DNA of 19,727 nucleotides from assembly GCF_943371255.1 (NCBI RefSeq), contig NZ_CALRUC010000085.1:1-19727 (forward strand). Direction: 5' to 3'. The stretch is from Ferrovibrio terrae_B (GTDB taxonomy: Bacteria > Pseudomonadota > Alphaproteobacteria > Ferrovibrionales > Ferrovibrionaceae). Below the pieces are notes generated by a model that saw only the letters and a program-made list of their open reading frames with translations, was not told the DNA's origin and searched no databases. The position numbers were made by a program, and so were the translations under genes. This document shows positions 7,267 through 13,806 of the stretch, piece by piece (the stretch's first letter is position 1; each line of letters begins with the position of its first letter).

Positions 7267-8405
7267 AGCCGACCCAGCAGCGCATCGACATCGCCGGCCG
7301 TGTGATACAGGCCGAAGCCGATGCGCAGGCGCTGGCCGCGATGATCGGTCACCACGCCGGCGCTGGCGAGGCGCTGCTGCACGGTTTCGGCATCCGCCAG
7401 CTCGAAGGTGAGGAAATTGCCATGCGGCAGGCTGTCCGGCACCACCAGCTGCGACGCCTGGAGCGGTCCTGCCGGCAGAGCCGCGATGAATTTGCGCTGC
7501 AGCCCGCGCACATGATCGTGGATCATCGCCACGCTGATGCCCTGCTGCACCAGCCAGTCCTGCACCGCATTGAAGCGATACAGTCCTGACGGGTCGAATG
7601 TGGCGCCCATGAAGCGCCAGCCATTCTCGGCGTAGGCCGTGCGGTTGTCCTGTGCGCCACTGAGCGCCCCGAAGGCGGCATACCAGCCGGTATCGCGCGG
7701 CCGCGCACCCCAGCCCGGCGGGCAATGCATGAAGCAGGCGCCCTCGCCCGCCATGGCATATTTGTAGCCGCCGGCAATATAGAAGGCGCGCGCAGCATAG
7801 GCCGACCAGTCGACCGGCCGCGCCATGAAGGCGTGATAGCCATCCACCACCAGCATGGCCTCGCCGGCCGCCGCCGCAAGGGCGCCGATATCCTCCACGG
7901 CAAAGCCGGAATTGAAAAACACCTGGCTGACAAAGATCAGGTCGAAGCCCGCCTTGGCGGCGGCGGCAAAACGTGCGGCAAAGGTCTCGAACGGCGCGCT
8001 GGCAATCCGCGTCACCTGCACCAGGCTTTCTTCTTCCATGCGCGCGATCTGGCGGGCGAAGGAATGGAATTCGCTGTCGCTGGTGAGCAGTCGGATCGGC
8101 CTGTCGGCCGGAAAGCAGGACAGCAGCCGCTTGACCAGCTCATGGGTGTTGGGCGCAAACACCACGCTGGCCGGATCGGGCAGGTTGAGCTGGCGCGCCA
8201 CATGGCCCTGCGCCCGGGGCAGCACGGCACCCAGCACATGCTCCCATTTGCCGTCGATCAGGCGGGCGGCATCGTCCCAGGCCTGCTGCTGCCCCGCCAG
8301 GCTGGCATCGGGCCAGCAGGAATGGCTGTGGGCGGCGAAATGCAGGCGCTGCGGGTCGCTGCCGAGAAACCGGGAGAAATGCTGTTTCAGGTCGAGCTGG
8401 GTCAT
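7254..8405 (-). CDS. Kynureninase-like PLP-dependent enzyme (aminotransferase class V fold)
   Basis: This is a 383-residue fold-type I PLP enzyme. The cofactor lysine is K215 in GGYKYAMAGEG, which resembles the kynureninase motif GYKYLNGGPG including the preceding tyrosine. The aspartate that pairs with the pyridine nitrogen is D188 in VVDGYHAF. The N-terminal kynureninase signature GNSLG is replaced by HSHSCWPD, so it is diverged. Divergent transcription from a tryptophan 2,3-dioxygenase gene 60 bp away supports a kynurenine-pathway role, such as cleaving kynurenine to anthranilate and alanine. A related class V activity such as a lyase or transaminase is possible. GGAAAG lies seven bases before the ATG. 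The 3' end overlaps the convergent aldolase gene by 13 bp. Fold confidence is high and reaction confidence moderate. Confidence 0.85.
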   Translation of the reverse strand: MTQLDLKQHFSRFLGSDPQRLHFAAHSHSCWPDASLAGQQQAWDDAARLIDGKWEHVLGAVLPRAQGHVARQLNLPDPASVVFAPNTHELVKRLLSCFPADRPIRLLTSDSEFHSFARQIARMEEESLVQVTRIASAPFETFAARFAAAAKAGFDLIFVSQVFFNSGFAVEDIGALAAAAGEAMLVVDGYHAFMARPVDWSAYAARAFYIAGGYKYAMAGEGACFMHCPPGWGARPRDTGWYAAFGALSGAQDNRTAYAENGWRFMGATFDPSGLYRFNAVQDWLVQQGISVAMIHDHVRGLQRKFIAALPAGPLQASQLVVPDSLPHGNFLTFELADAETVQQRLASAGVVTDHRGQRLRIGFGLYHTAGDVDALLGRLHDL

Positions 8406-8426
8406 TTCACGCTTTCCGTGACGCGC

Positions 8427-8453
8427 GGAATATTTTAATCTTAAAATAATTCC
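8427..8453. promoter_or_regulatory. Palindromic operator candidate between the kynureninase-like gene and kynA
   Basis: The 60 bp divergent gap holds a perfect 8-2-8 palindrome: TATTTTAA (8431-8438), TC, TTAAAATA (8441-8448). It extends to an imperfect GGAAT...ATTCC frame at 8427-8453. It stands out sharply in GC-rich DNA and overlaps plausible -10 positions for both genes. A dimeric repressor of MarR or similar type could switch both genes together. No regulator gene for it lies in the window. Confidence 0.7.
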
Positions 8454-8465
8454 GGGAGCAAGACC

Positions 8466-9284
8466 ATGACGACGGACGGCATCCAGACCGATTTCTCCGA
8501 CCGCATGAGCTATGGCGACTATCTGCGCCTCGACACCCTGTTGTCGGCGCAGCAGCCGCTATCGGCCGAGCAGGACGAACTGCTGTTCATCACCATCCAC
8601 CAGGTGCAGGAACTGTGGATGAAGTTGCTGAACAGCGAACTGGACATGGCGATCGCCCATATCCGCACCGACACCCTGGGCCCCAGTTTCAAATGCCTGT
8701 CGCGCGTCTCGCGCATCCAGGTACAGCTGATCCAGGCCTGGGATGTGCTGGCCACCATGACCCCGGCGGATTACCTGCGCTTCCGCCCGGTGCTGGGTTC
8801 TTCCTCGGGCTTCCAGTCCTGGCAGTATCGTCAGATCGAATTCAAGCTGGGCGCCAAGAATGCCCTGATGCTGAAGCCGCACCAGCACCGCCCCGATATC
8901 CATGGCCCGCTGGAGGCCGCCTTCAATGCCCCCAGCCTCTATGATGAGGCCCTGCGCCTGCTGGCCCGTCGCGGCCTGGCGGTGCCTGATGACATCCTCA
9001 AGCGCGACGTCACCAAACCGCACCAGGCCGATAGCCGCGTCGAAGACGTCTGGGCCACGATCTATCGCGAGTCCGAGCGGTATTTCGATCTCTATGAACT
9101 GGCCGAGGAACTGGTCGACGTGGAGGACAGCTTCCAGCAATGGCGCTTCCGCCATATGAAAACCGTGGAACGCATCATCGGCATGCGCCAGGGCACCGGC
9201 GGCAGCGCCGGCGTGTCCTATCTGCGCCAGGCGCTGGAGCGCAGCTTCTTCCCCGAACTGTGGTCGGTGCGCACCAAACTCTAA
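8466..9284 (+). CDS. kynA: Tryptophan 2,3-dioxygenase
   Basis: This haem enzyme opens the indole ring of L-tryptophan with O2 to give N-formylkynurenine, the first step of the kynurenine pathway. The 272-residue length fits bacterial enzymes. Key residues are all present: distal H45 in FITIHQVQELW, the substrate-carboxylate arginine in YLRFRPVLG (R106), the SSGFQS loop at 113-118, the proximal haem ligand H230 in FRHMKTVERIIG, and the GTGGSAG loop at 243-249. The ATG at 8466 follows GGGAG at 8454-8458. It diverges from a kynureninase-like gene across a palindromic site. No kynurenine formamidase gene is present in this window. Its TAA overlaps the TAG of the convergent carrier gene by four bases (CTAA). 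Confidence 0.97.
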   Translation: MTTDGIQTDFSDRMSYGDYLRLDTLLSAQQPLSAEQDELLFITIHQVQELWMKLLNSELDMAIAHIRTDTLGPSFKCLSRVSRIQVQLIQAWDVLATMTPADYLRFRPVLGSSSGFQSWQYRQIEFKLGAKNALMLKPHQHRPDIHGPLEAAFNAPSLYDEALRLLARRGLAVPDDILKRDVTKPHQADSRVEDVWATIYRESERYFDLYELAEELVDVEDSFQQWRFRHMKTVERIIGMRQGTGGSAGVSYLRQALERSFFPELWSVRTKL

Positions 9285-10219
9285 TACGCCGTGAACAGCA
9301 CCATGAAGGCCGACACCGTGATGGTGGCGATCACCGTCGTCACCAGGATGGTGGATGAAGCGCGCTGCACATAGGTGTTCTGCTGGGTGGCAAGGATGTA
9401 GACATTCGCCGCCGTCGGCATCGAGGCCTGGATCACCGCCACGGCGGTGAGGAAGGCATCCAGCTTCAGCACGTGTACGGCCAGGATCCAGACCAGCAGC
9501 GGATGCACCGCCAGCTTGCCGACCGCGGCCAGCGACACCTGCTCCAGCCCTTCCGAGATCGGCCGGCCGACCAGCGTGAGGCCGAGCGCGAACAGCGCGC
9601 AGGGCGCCGAGGCATCGGCCAGCAGATTGAGCAGGGTCTCCAGCGGGCTGAACAGGCTGAGGCCGGTCAGGCCCCAGAGCAGGCCGGCAAAGGTGGAGAT
9701 GATCAGCGGATTGCGCGCCATGCCGGCGCCGACGCGGCGGAAGATCGCGCCCAGCGAGGCATTGCCGCCATTGGAGCCTTCGATCAGCGCGGTGGTCAGC
9801 GGGATCAGCAGCACATGGTCGAACACGATGATCAGCACGGCCGGCAGCACGGCGGCATCGCCGAACAGCGTCACCAGGATCGGCAAACCCATGAAGCCGA
9901 CATTGCCGAAGGACGCGCTCATGCCCTGCACCGCGCGCTCGCCCCAGTTCATCGCAAACAGCAGGCGGCTCAGGCCCACCGTGAAGGCATAGGCCAGCAG
10001 GCCGCCACCGCTATAGGCCGCGACGAATTTCCAGTCGAAGGCGGAAAACACCGGCGCCGAGGCCATCTTGATGAATAGCATGGCCGGCAGCGCGAACCAG
10101 ATCACGAAGGCATTGAGGCCGAGATAGGCCTGCGCCGTGATGATGCGGGTATAGCCGGCAGCATAGCCGACGAAGATCAGGCCGAAGAAGGGCAGCGAGA
10201 CATTGAGCAGGGTTCCCAT
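9281..10219 (-). CDS. AEC-family (auxin efflux carrier type) permease
   Basis: This is a 312-residue inner-membrane protein with about ten hydrophobic helices split in two halves around a polar centre, as in the AEC family. Bacterial AEC members move malate, malonate and other organic anions. The first-half motif FGNVGFMGLP (104-113) and the late ASMPTAANVYIL segment fit the family. It starts 28 bp after the hotdog gene stop on the same strand, with AAGAG before the ATG, so it is probably the last gene of the crotonase-TetR-hotdog operon. That suggests transport of an organic acid handled as a CoA ester, which is an inference. The 3' end overlaps kynA by four bases and no terminator is visible. 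Confidence 0.9.
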   Translation of the reverse strand: MGTLLNVSLPFFGLIFVGYAAGYTRIITAQAYLGLNAFVIWFALPAMLFIKMASAPVFSAFDWKFVAAYSGGGLLAYAFTVGLSRLLFAMNWGERAVQGMSASFGNVGFMGLPILVTLFGDAAVLPAVLIIVFDHVLLIPLTTALIEGSNGGNASLGAIFRRVGAGMARNPLIISTFAGLLWGLTGLSLFSPLETLLNLLADASAPCALFALGLTLVGRPISEGLEQVSLAAVGKLAVHPLLVWILAVHVLKLDAFLTAVAVIQASMPTAANVYILATQQNTYVQRASSTILVTTVIATITVSAFMVLFTAY

Positions 10220-10247
10220 GGCGCTGCGCTCTTCTCTTTCTCGGGTT

Positions 10248-11618
10248 TTATTGCGCCGGCTGCAGCTGGATCAGCCGCTTGGCGAAGGCGTTGCGCGCCA
10301 GTTCTGGCATCGGGATCGATTTGCGCGCCTTGAGATCGAACAGCACGGCGACGATCTCGGCCCGCGCCAACGGCTGCTGCGAGTTGCTGTCGAGCAGGAA
10401 ATGGCAGAAGCGCCAGGTCTTCTCGCGCAGCTCCAGAATGCCGGTGCGGGCGTAATAGGCATCGCCGATATTGAGAGGCTGGAAATAATCGATGGCATAT
10501 TCCAGCGCGGCCGAACCCAGCCCCAGCTCACGCATGCGCTCGGCCGTCATGTCGCCGCCGGCCAGCATGTTGCCAGCGGCTTCGGAAAACCGCGCCATGT
10601 AGAACCGCGTCGCCATGCGGCCGGTTTCCTCGGCTTCCCAGCGATCCACCGCACCGCGGCAGGTCTCGTACATGCCCTCCACCGGCGCGGCCGGCGCCCG
10701 CGGCCCGGTCTGCGGCTTGGGCGGTGGCGGAGCCTTGAGCTGCACCGCCAGTGCCGCGGCCGCGGCACGCACATCCTGCGGCAGCATGAGCAGTCCGGCA
10801 CCGTCCAGCCGGTCGAGGATCAGCGTGGCCTCGCAGGTGGCCGACAGCGTGTCGGTCTCGTCCTCGTATAGCTCGTGATAAAGCTGCAGCCGGTCGGCCT
10901 CGACGCTGCGGATACCGCTGCGCACCCGTAGCACGGCGGCTTCGTGATTCTCCCGTTTGAACTGGATGCGATGCCGCAAGGGCCGCACCGCCACCGCATC
11001 GGACCGCCGCCGCGTCGGGCCATAGCCCAGTGCCAGCAGCAGCTGTTTCTCGGCTTCGGCGAAGCGCGCGAGATAGAACTGCACGTTCAGATGCCCCATG
11101 CGGTCGCATTCCCAGGGCTGCACCGGCGAACGGCCGGTCGGCACGAAGCCATCCTCCACCGCGGGCAAGGCGGCCTGTTCATGCGGCGCATCGCCATCCA
11201 CCGTGATCGCCTTGAAACCTTCGGCGATGGCGGCCGGCAGGGATACGGATTTGCGCTGCGCCAGGTCGAAACACAGGCCGAGCACATCAGCGGTCATGCA
11301 CAGCACGCCGTTCTCGGCATTGAACAGGCGATGATGGAACCGCACTTTCCTGCCTTCGGCGAGCGTGACGCCGCTTTCCATGCGGATCAGGTCGCCGGCA
11401 TGCAGCTCGCTGAAGAATTTCGTTTCGGCATTGACGGCAACAATGCCCAGCTTGTGCTTGACCAGCGCCTCATGGCCGAAGCCGGCGGCCAGCATAGCGG
11501 TCGCCGCCGCATCACTGACGCGCCCGGTATAGAACTGCACGTTCATATGGCCGTACTGGTCGCATTCCCAGGCGGCAACGGAACCGCGGTAGGTTTCGCG
11601 GAAATTGGTCACGGGCAA
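10248..11618 (-). CDS. Three-domain hotdog (acyl-CoA thioesterase-like) protein
   Basis: This 456-residue protein is built of three tandem hotdog domains of about 155 residues. Each opens with the same motif, at 17-30 (WECDQYGHMNVQFY), 169-182 (WECDRMGHLNVQFY) and 327-340 (WEAEETGRMATRFY). Domains 1 and 3 close with FDLxxRKSxxxP near 117-128 and 427-438. In 4-hydroxybenzoyl-CoA-type thioesterases the Asp, His and Asn of this motif form the active site. Domains 1 and 2 keep them (D20/H24/N26; D172/H176/N178), but domain 3 has E330/R334/A336. A proline-rich linker at about 297-313 precedes domain 3. No ATG fits: TTG at 11618 or GTG at 11612 is the likely start, since the next ATG falls inside the first active site. 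It follows the TetR gene by 51 bp. Acyl-CoA hydrolysis is inferred from the family. Confidence 0.85.
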   Translation of the reverse strand: MPVTNFRETYRGSVAAWECDQYGHMNVQFYTGRVSDAAATAMLAAGFGHEALVKHKLGIVAVNAETKFFSELHAGDLIRMESGVTLAEGRKVRFHHRLFNAENGVLCMTADVLGLCFDLAQRKSVSLPAAIAEGFKAITVDGDAPHEQAALPAVEDGFVPTGRSPVQPWECDRMGHLNVQFYLARFAEAEKQLLLALGYGPTRRRSDAVAVRPLRHRIQFKRENHEAAVLRVRSGIRSVEADRLQLYHELYEDETDTLSATCEATLILDRLDGAGLLMLPQDVRAAAAALAVQLKAPPPPKPQTGPRAPAAPVEGMYETCRGAVDRWEAEETGRMATRFYMARFSEAAGNMLAGGDMTAERMRELGLGSAALEYAIDYFQPLNIGDAYYARTGILELREKTWRFCHFLLDSNSQQPLARAEIVAVLFDLKARKSIPMPELARNAFAKRLIQLQPAQ

Positions 11619-11669
11619 ACTCGCTGCGATGGAGACTGAAATCGTGAGGCGGGCACCTATGTTCGCGCC

Positions 11670-12314
11670 TTACCCGCGTCCGCGCAACCGCCCCATCAGG
11701 GCTTCCACATGGCGCCGCACCACGGCTTCGCCGGTATCGCCCAGCACCTTCAGCCGCCCGGTGGTTTCCAGCATCAGTGCCCCACCCATGGCTGCCGCGA
11801 GGGAAACCGTTTCCGCCCGCAGCATTTCCGCTTCCAGCGGGGCGATGCGCCGCATGGCATCGCTCAAGACCGTGTAGCACTGGATCAGCCGGCCATTGAG
11901 CAGGCGATCAAGCTCCGGCGTCAGGCCGGTGGGCCGGAAGCCCTGGCCCAGATAGAGGCCGAGATAAAGGTCATCAGGCCGCTGACGGTAGAAGTCATAA
12001 AAGGCCAGCGCACCGGCCAGCAGTTGCGCCTGCGCATCCGCTTTCGTCACCGCCGCGCGCAGGTGCTTCAGCAGATCGGCCAGCGAGCCCGCCAGCAGAT
12101 CGGCATACAGCGACTCCTTCGCCGGGTAATGCAGATACACCGTGCCCACGGCGATCCCCGCTTCGGCCGCAATTGCGCGCAGCGTGGCGCCATCGAGGCC
12201 GTCGCGGGCGAAGATCTTGCGCGCCGCCTGCAGGATGGCATCGCGCTTGAAGGCGCGAACGGCCTCGCGGCGGCCGCTTTTGGCCTTTTCCAGCGTTGCC
12301 GTATCAGCGGGCAT
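11670..12314 (-). CDS. TetR/AcrR family transcriptional regulator
   Basis: This is a DNA-binding repressor of about 214 residues. The N-terminal helix-turn-helix spans about 22-68 and contains ILQAARKIFARDG, then TLRAIAAEAGIAVGTVYLHY, the classic TetR recognition helix. The rest is an alpha-helical ligand and dimer domain with no recognisable specificity. The ATG at 12314 overlaps the crotonase stop by 11 bases. An in-frame ATG at 12341 would add nine residues (MAAIRWRGK) and is possible, since neither has a strong ribosome site. It lies in the operon with the crotonase, so it probably binds the GTTCAT/ATGAAC sites upstream of that gene and autoregulates, with an acyl-CoA or organic acid as inducer. 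Both of those statements are inferences. Confidence 0.92.
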   Translation of the reverse strand: MPADTATLEKAKSGRREAVRAFKRDAILQAARKIFARDGLDGATLRAIAAEAGIAVGTVYLHYPAKESLYADLLAGSLADLLKHLRAAVTKADAQAQLLAGALAFYDFYRQRPDDLYLGLYLGQGFRPTGLTPELDRLLNGRLIQCYTVLSDAMRRIAPLEAEMLRAETVSLAAAMGGALMLETTGRLKVLGDTGEAVVRRHVEALMGRLRGRG

Positions 12315-13152
12315 TTTTCCACGCCAGCGGATCGCCGCCATCGCGCTCTTTCACCGCGGCCTTGAAGCCGATCTGCTCGCAGCGCGCCTTGAAAGCAACA
12401 CCCTCGGGCGAATGCCGGGTGATGCCATCGAACAGCGTCGCCAGCGTCTGCGTCGAATTCAGGCCCATATTGTCATAGGCCTGGTTCACCATCAGCTTCT
12501 GCATCATCAGCTGGTTCTTCGGCACGCTGGCCATGCGTGCCACCAGCGCCTCGACATGGGCATCGAGATCGGCTTCGGGCACCGCATCGATCACCAGGCC
12601 ATAGTCTTTCGCCGTTTTGCCGTCGATCAGGTCGCCGGTGAGCAGCATGCGCTTGGCCTTCTCGGCGCCCAGCCGATAGACCCACATCGCCGTGGTCGGG
12701 CAGCCCCAGATGCGCGCCGGTGGATAGCCGATCTTGGCATCCTCGGCCATCACCACCAGATCGCAGCACAGCGCGATATCGCTGCCGCCGGCCACCGCAT
12801 AGCCGCGGATCTTGGCCACCACCGGTTTCAGCGAGCGCCACAGGCTGAAGAAGCAGTCGGTCGAATGCCGCATCCACTGGTAATCCACCAGCGGGTCCCA
12901 GGGCATGTCCTGGCTGCCTTTCACCGGGCGCGGCGCCTCGGCATAGGCCTTGAGGTCGTAGCCGGCGCAGAAGGCACGGCCGGCGCCGGTCAGCAGGATG
13001 ACATGCACATCGTCGTCGGCATTGGCGCGTTCCACGGCGGCGCGCAGCAGGTCCGGCGTCGTCTCATGGATGGCGTTGAGATGCTCTGGGCGATTGAGCG
13101 TGATGCGGGCGACGCGGCCATCGCGCTCATACAGGACGAAAGACTCTGCCAT
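12304..13152 (-). CDS. Crotonase (enoyl-CoA hydratase/isomerase family) with altered catalytic positions
   Basis: This is a 282-residue crotonase-fold protein acting on an acyl-CoA. The oxyanion-hole segment GRAFCAGYDL (58-67) and the second signature GYAVAGGSDIALCCD (117-131) are clear. The two glutamates that hydrate enoyl-CoA in classical enzymes are not kept. The first position is D125 (GGSD instead of GGCE), and the second is P145 in IGYPPARIWG instead of GLPE. Hydration is therefore doubtful, and another crotonase reaction (isomerisation, hydrolysis, C-C bond cleavage) is more likely. The start is firm: GGAGGA at 13159-13164 precedes the ATG. It is the first gene of the operon with the TetR, hotdog and AEC genes. 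Three inverted half-sites lie just upstream. Confidence 0.9.
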   Translation of the reverse strand: MAESFVLYERDGRVARITLNRPEHLNAIHETTPDLLRAAVERANADDDVHVILLTGAGRAFCAGYDLKAYAEAPRPVKGSQDMPWDPLVDYQWMRHSTDCFFSLWRSLKPVVAKIRGYAVAGGSDIALCCDLVVMAEDAKIGYPPARIWGCPTTAMWVYRLGAEKAKRMLLTGDLIDGKTAKDYGLVIDAVPEADLDAHVEALVARMASVPKNQLMMQKLMVNQAYDNMGLNSTQTLATLFDGITRHSPEGVAFKARCEQIGFKAAVKERDGGDPLAWKNAR

Positions 13153-13189
13153 GACGGATCCTCCATGTTTATGGAGAAACCTTACACTC

Positions 13190-13214
13190 GTTCATAAAAA
13201 TGAACAACGTTCAT
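13190..13214. promoter_or_regulatory. Probable TetR operator: three alternating GTTCAT/ATGAAC half-sites
   Basis: GTTCAT (13190-13195), ATGAAC (13200-13205) and GTTCAT (13209-13214) alternate in orientation with spacers of four and three bases. They form two perfect, overlapping inverted repeats. The cluster lies 38-62 bp upstream of the crotonase ATG, and its last half-site overlaps the stop codon of the acetyltransferase gene. This is a typical TetR-family arrangement, and a TetR gene is in the downstream operon. Confidence 0.75.
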
Positions 13215-13690
13215 AAATTGAGTTCGCGATAGCGGGCACCCGGCAGCGGATTATCGTAATAAGGCGGAATATCGTGAAAACCGAGTGCATCATAAATGCG
13301 ATTGGCCGCCACCATCGAGGGGAAGGTATCAAGCCGGATGGCCCGGTAGCCGAAACCGCGCGCCGCGGCCAGCACCGCATCGGTCAGCCGGCGGCCGGCA
13401 TTCAGACCGCGTCCGGCCGGATCGATATAGAGCCGCTTCATTTCCGCGATTCCATCCCCCAGGTCGCGCAAACCGACCACGCCGATGGCGACGCCGTCGC
13501 GTTTGCCCAGCAGCAATGCCCCCTTCACGGCGGGCGCATATTTGCCCGGCAGGCTGGCGAGTTCCTCGTCGAAGCCCTGGAAGCACAGGCTGAAATCCAG
13601 CGACTGCGCATAGGCGGTGAACAGGCGTCGCACCGCGGCAAGGTCTTCGGGTGTGACGGCGGGCTGAATCGTGATGGCGGAGTCGGTCAT
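13211..13690 (-). CDS. GNAT family N-acetyltransferase
   Basis: This 159-residue protein has the GCN5-related acetyltransferase fold, which moves an acetyl group from acetyl-CoA to an amine. The motif A region is clear: IAEMKRLYIDP (81-91), then GRGLNAGRRL (93-102), which holds the pyrophosphate-binding R-G-x-x-x-G/A loop. Motif B follows at about 117-138 (IRLDTFPSMVAANRIYDALGF). The substrate is unknown. The ATG at 13690 begins the homologous part. The frame is open further upstream, but that extension runs through a terminator and the PhzF gene in another frame. No good ribosome site is visible, and the ATG lies 10 bases after the T-run of an intrinsic terminator, so how it is transcribed is unclear. 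Confidence 0.88.
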   Translation of the reverse strand: MTDSAITIQPAVTPEDLAAVRRLFTAYAQSLDFSLCFQGFDEELASLPGKYAPAVKGALLLGKRDGVAIGVVGLRDLGDGIAEMKRLYIDPAGRGLNAGRRLTDAVLAAARGFGYRAIRLDTFPSMVAANRIYDALGFHDIPPYYDNPLPGARYRELNL

Positions 13691-13700
13691 GGCGCTATGA

Positions 13701-13745
13701 GAAAAGAAAAGGGCGCGGCATACAACAGGGGATGATGCCGCGCCC
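13701..13745 (-). terminator. Intrinsic terminator between the PhzF-like and acetyltransferase genes
   Basis: An 11 bp perfect stem (13711-13721 with 13735-13745; arm GGGCGCGGCAT) with a 13-base loop is followed on the minus strand by TTTTCTTTTC. It ends the DUF1127-LysE-PhzF transcript, or attenuates read-through into the acetyltransferase gene. A smaller hairpin, CCGGT/ACCGG (13747-13760), and a CGGCGG/CCGCCG pairing (13765-13788) lie just before it in the transcript. Confidence 0.85.
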
Positions 13746-13806
13746 ACCGGTTTGCACCGGCTCCCGGCGGCTATCGGGGCAACCGCCGAAACGAAACCTG
13801 ATCGCG

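Noticed and set aside
6457..7725. Minus-strand open frame opposite the aldolase gene
   Set aside because: It overlaps two well-supported genes in other frames and has Arg/Ala/Gly/His-rich shadow composition.
13746..13806. Known riboswitch upstream of the acetyltransferase
   Set aside because: I compared the hairpins with remembered consensus cores of SAM, ZTP, guanidine, glycine, cobalamin and fluoride classes and found no convincing match.
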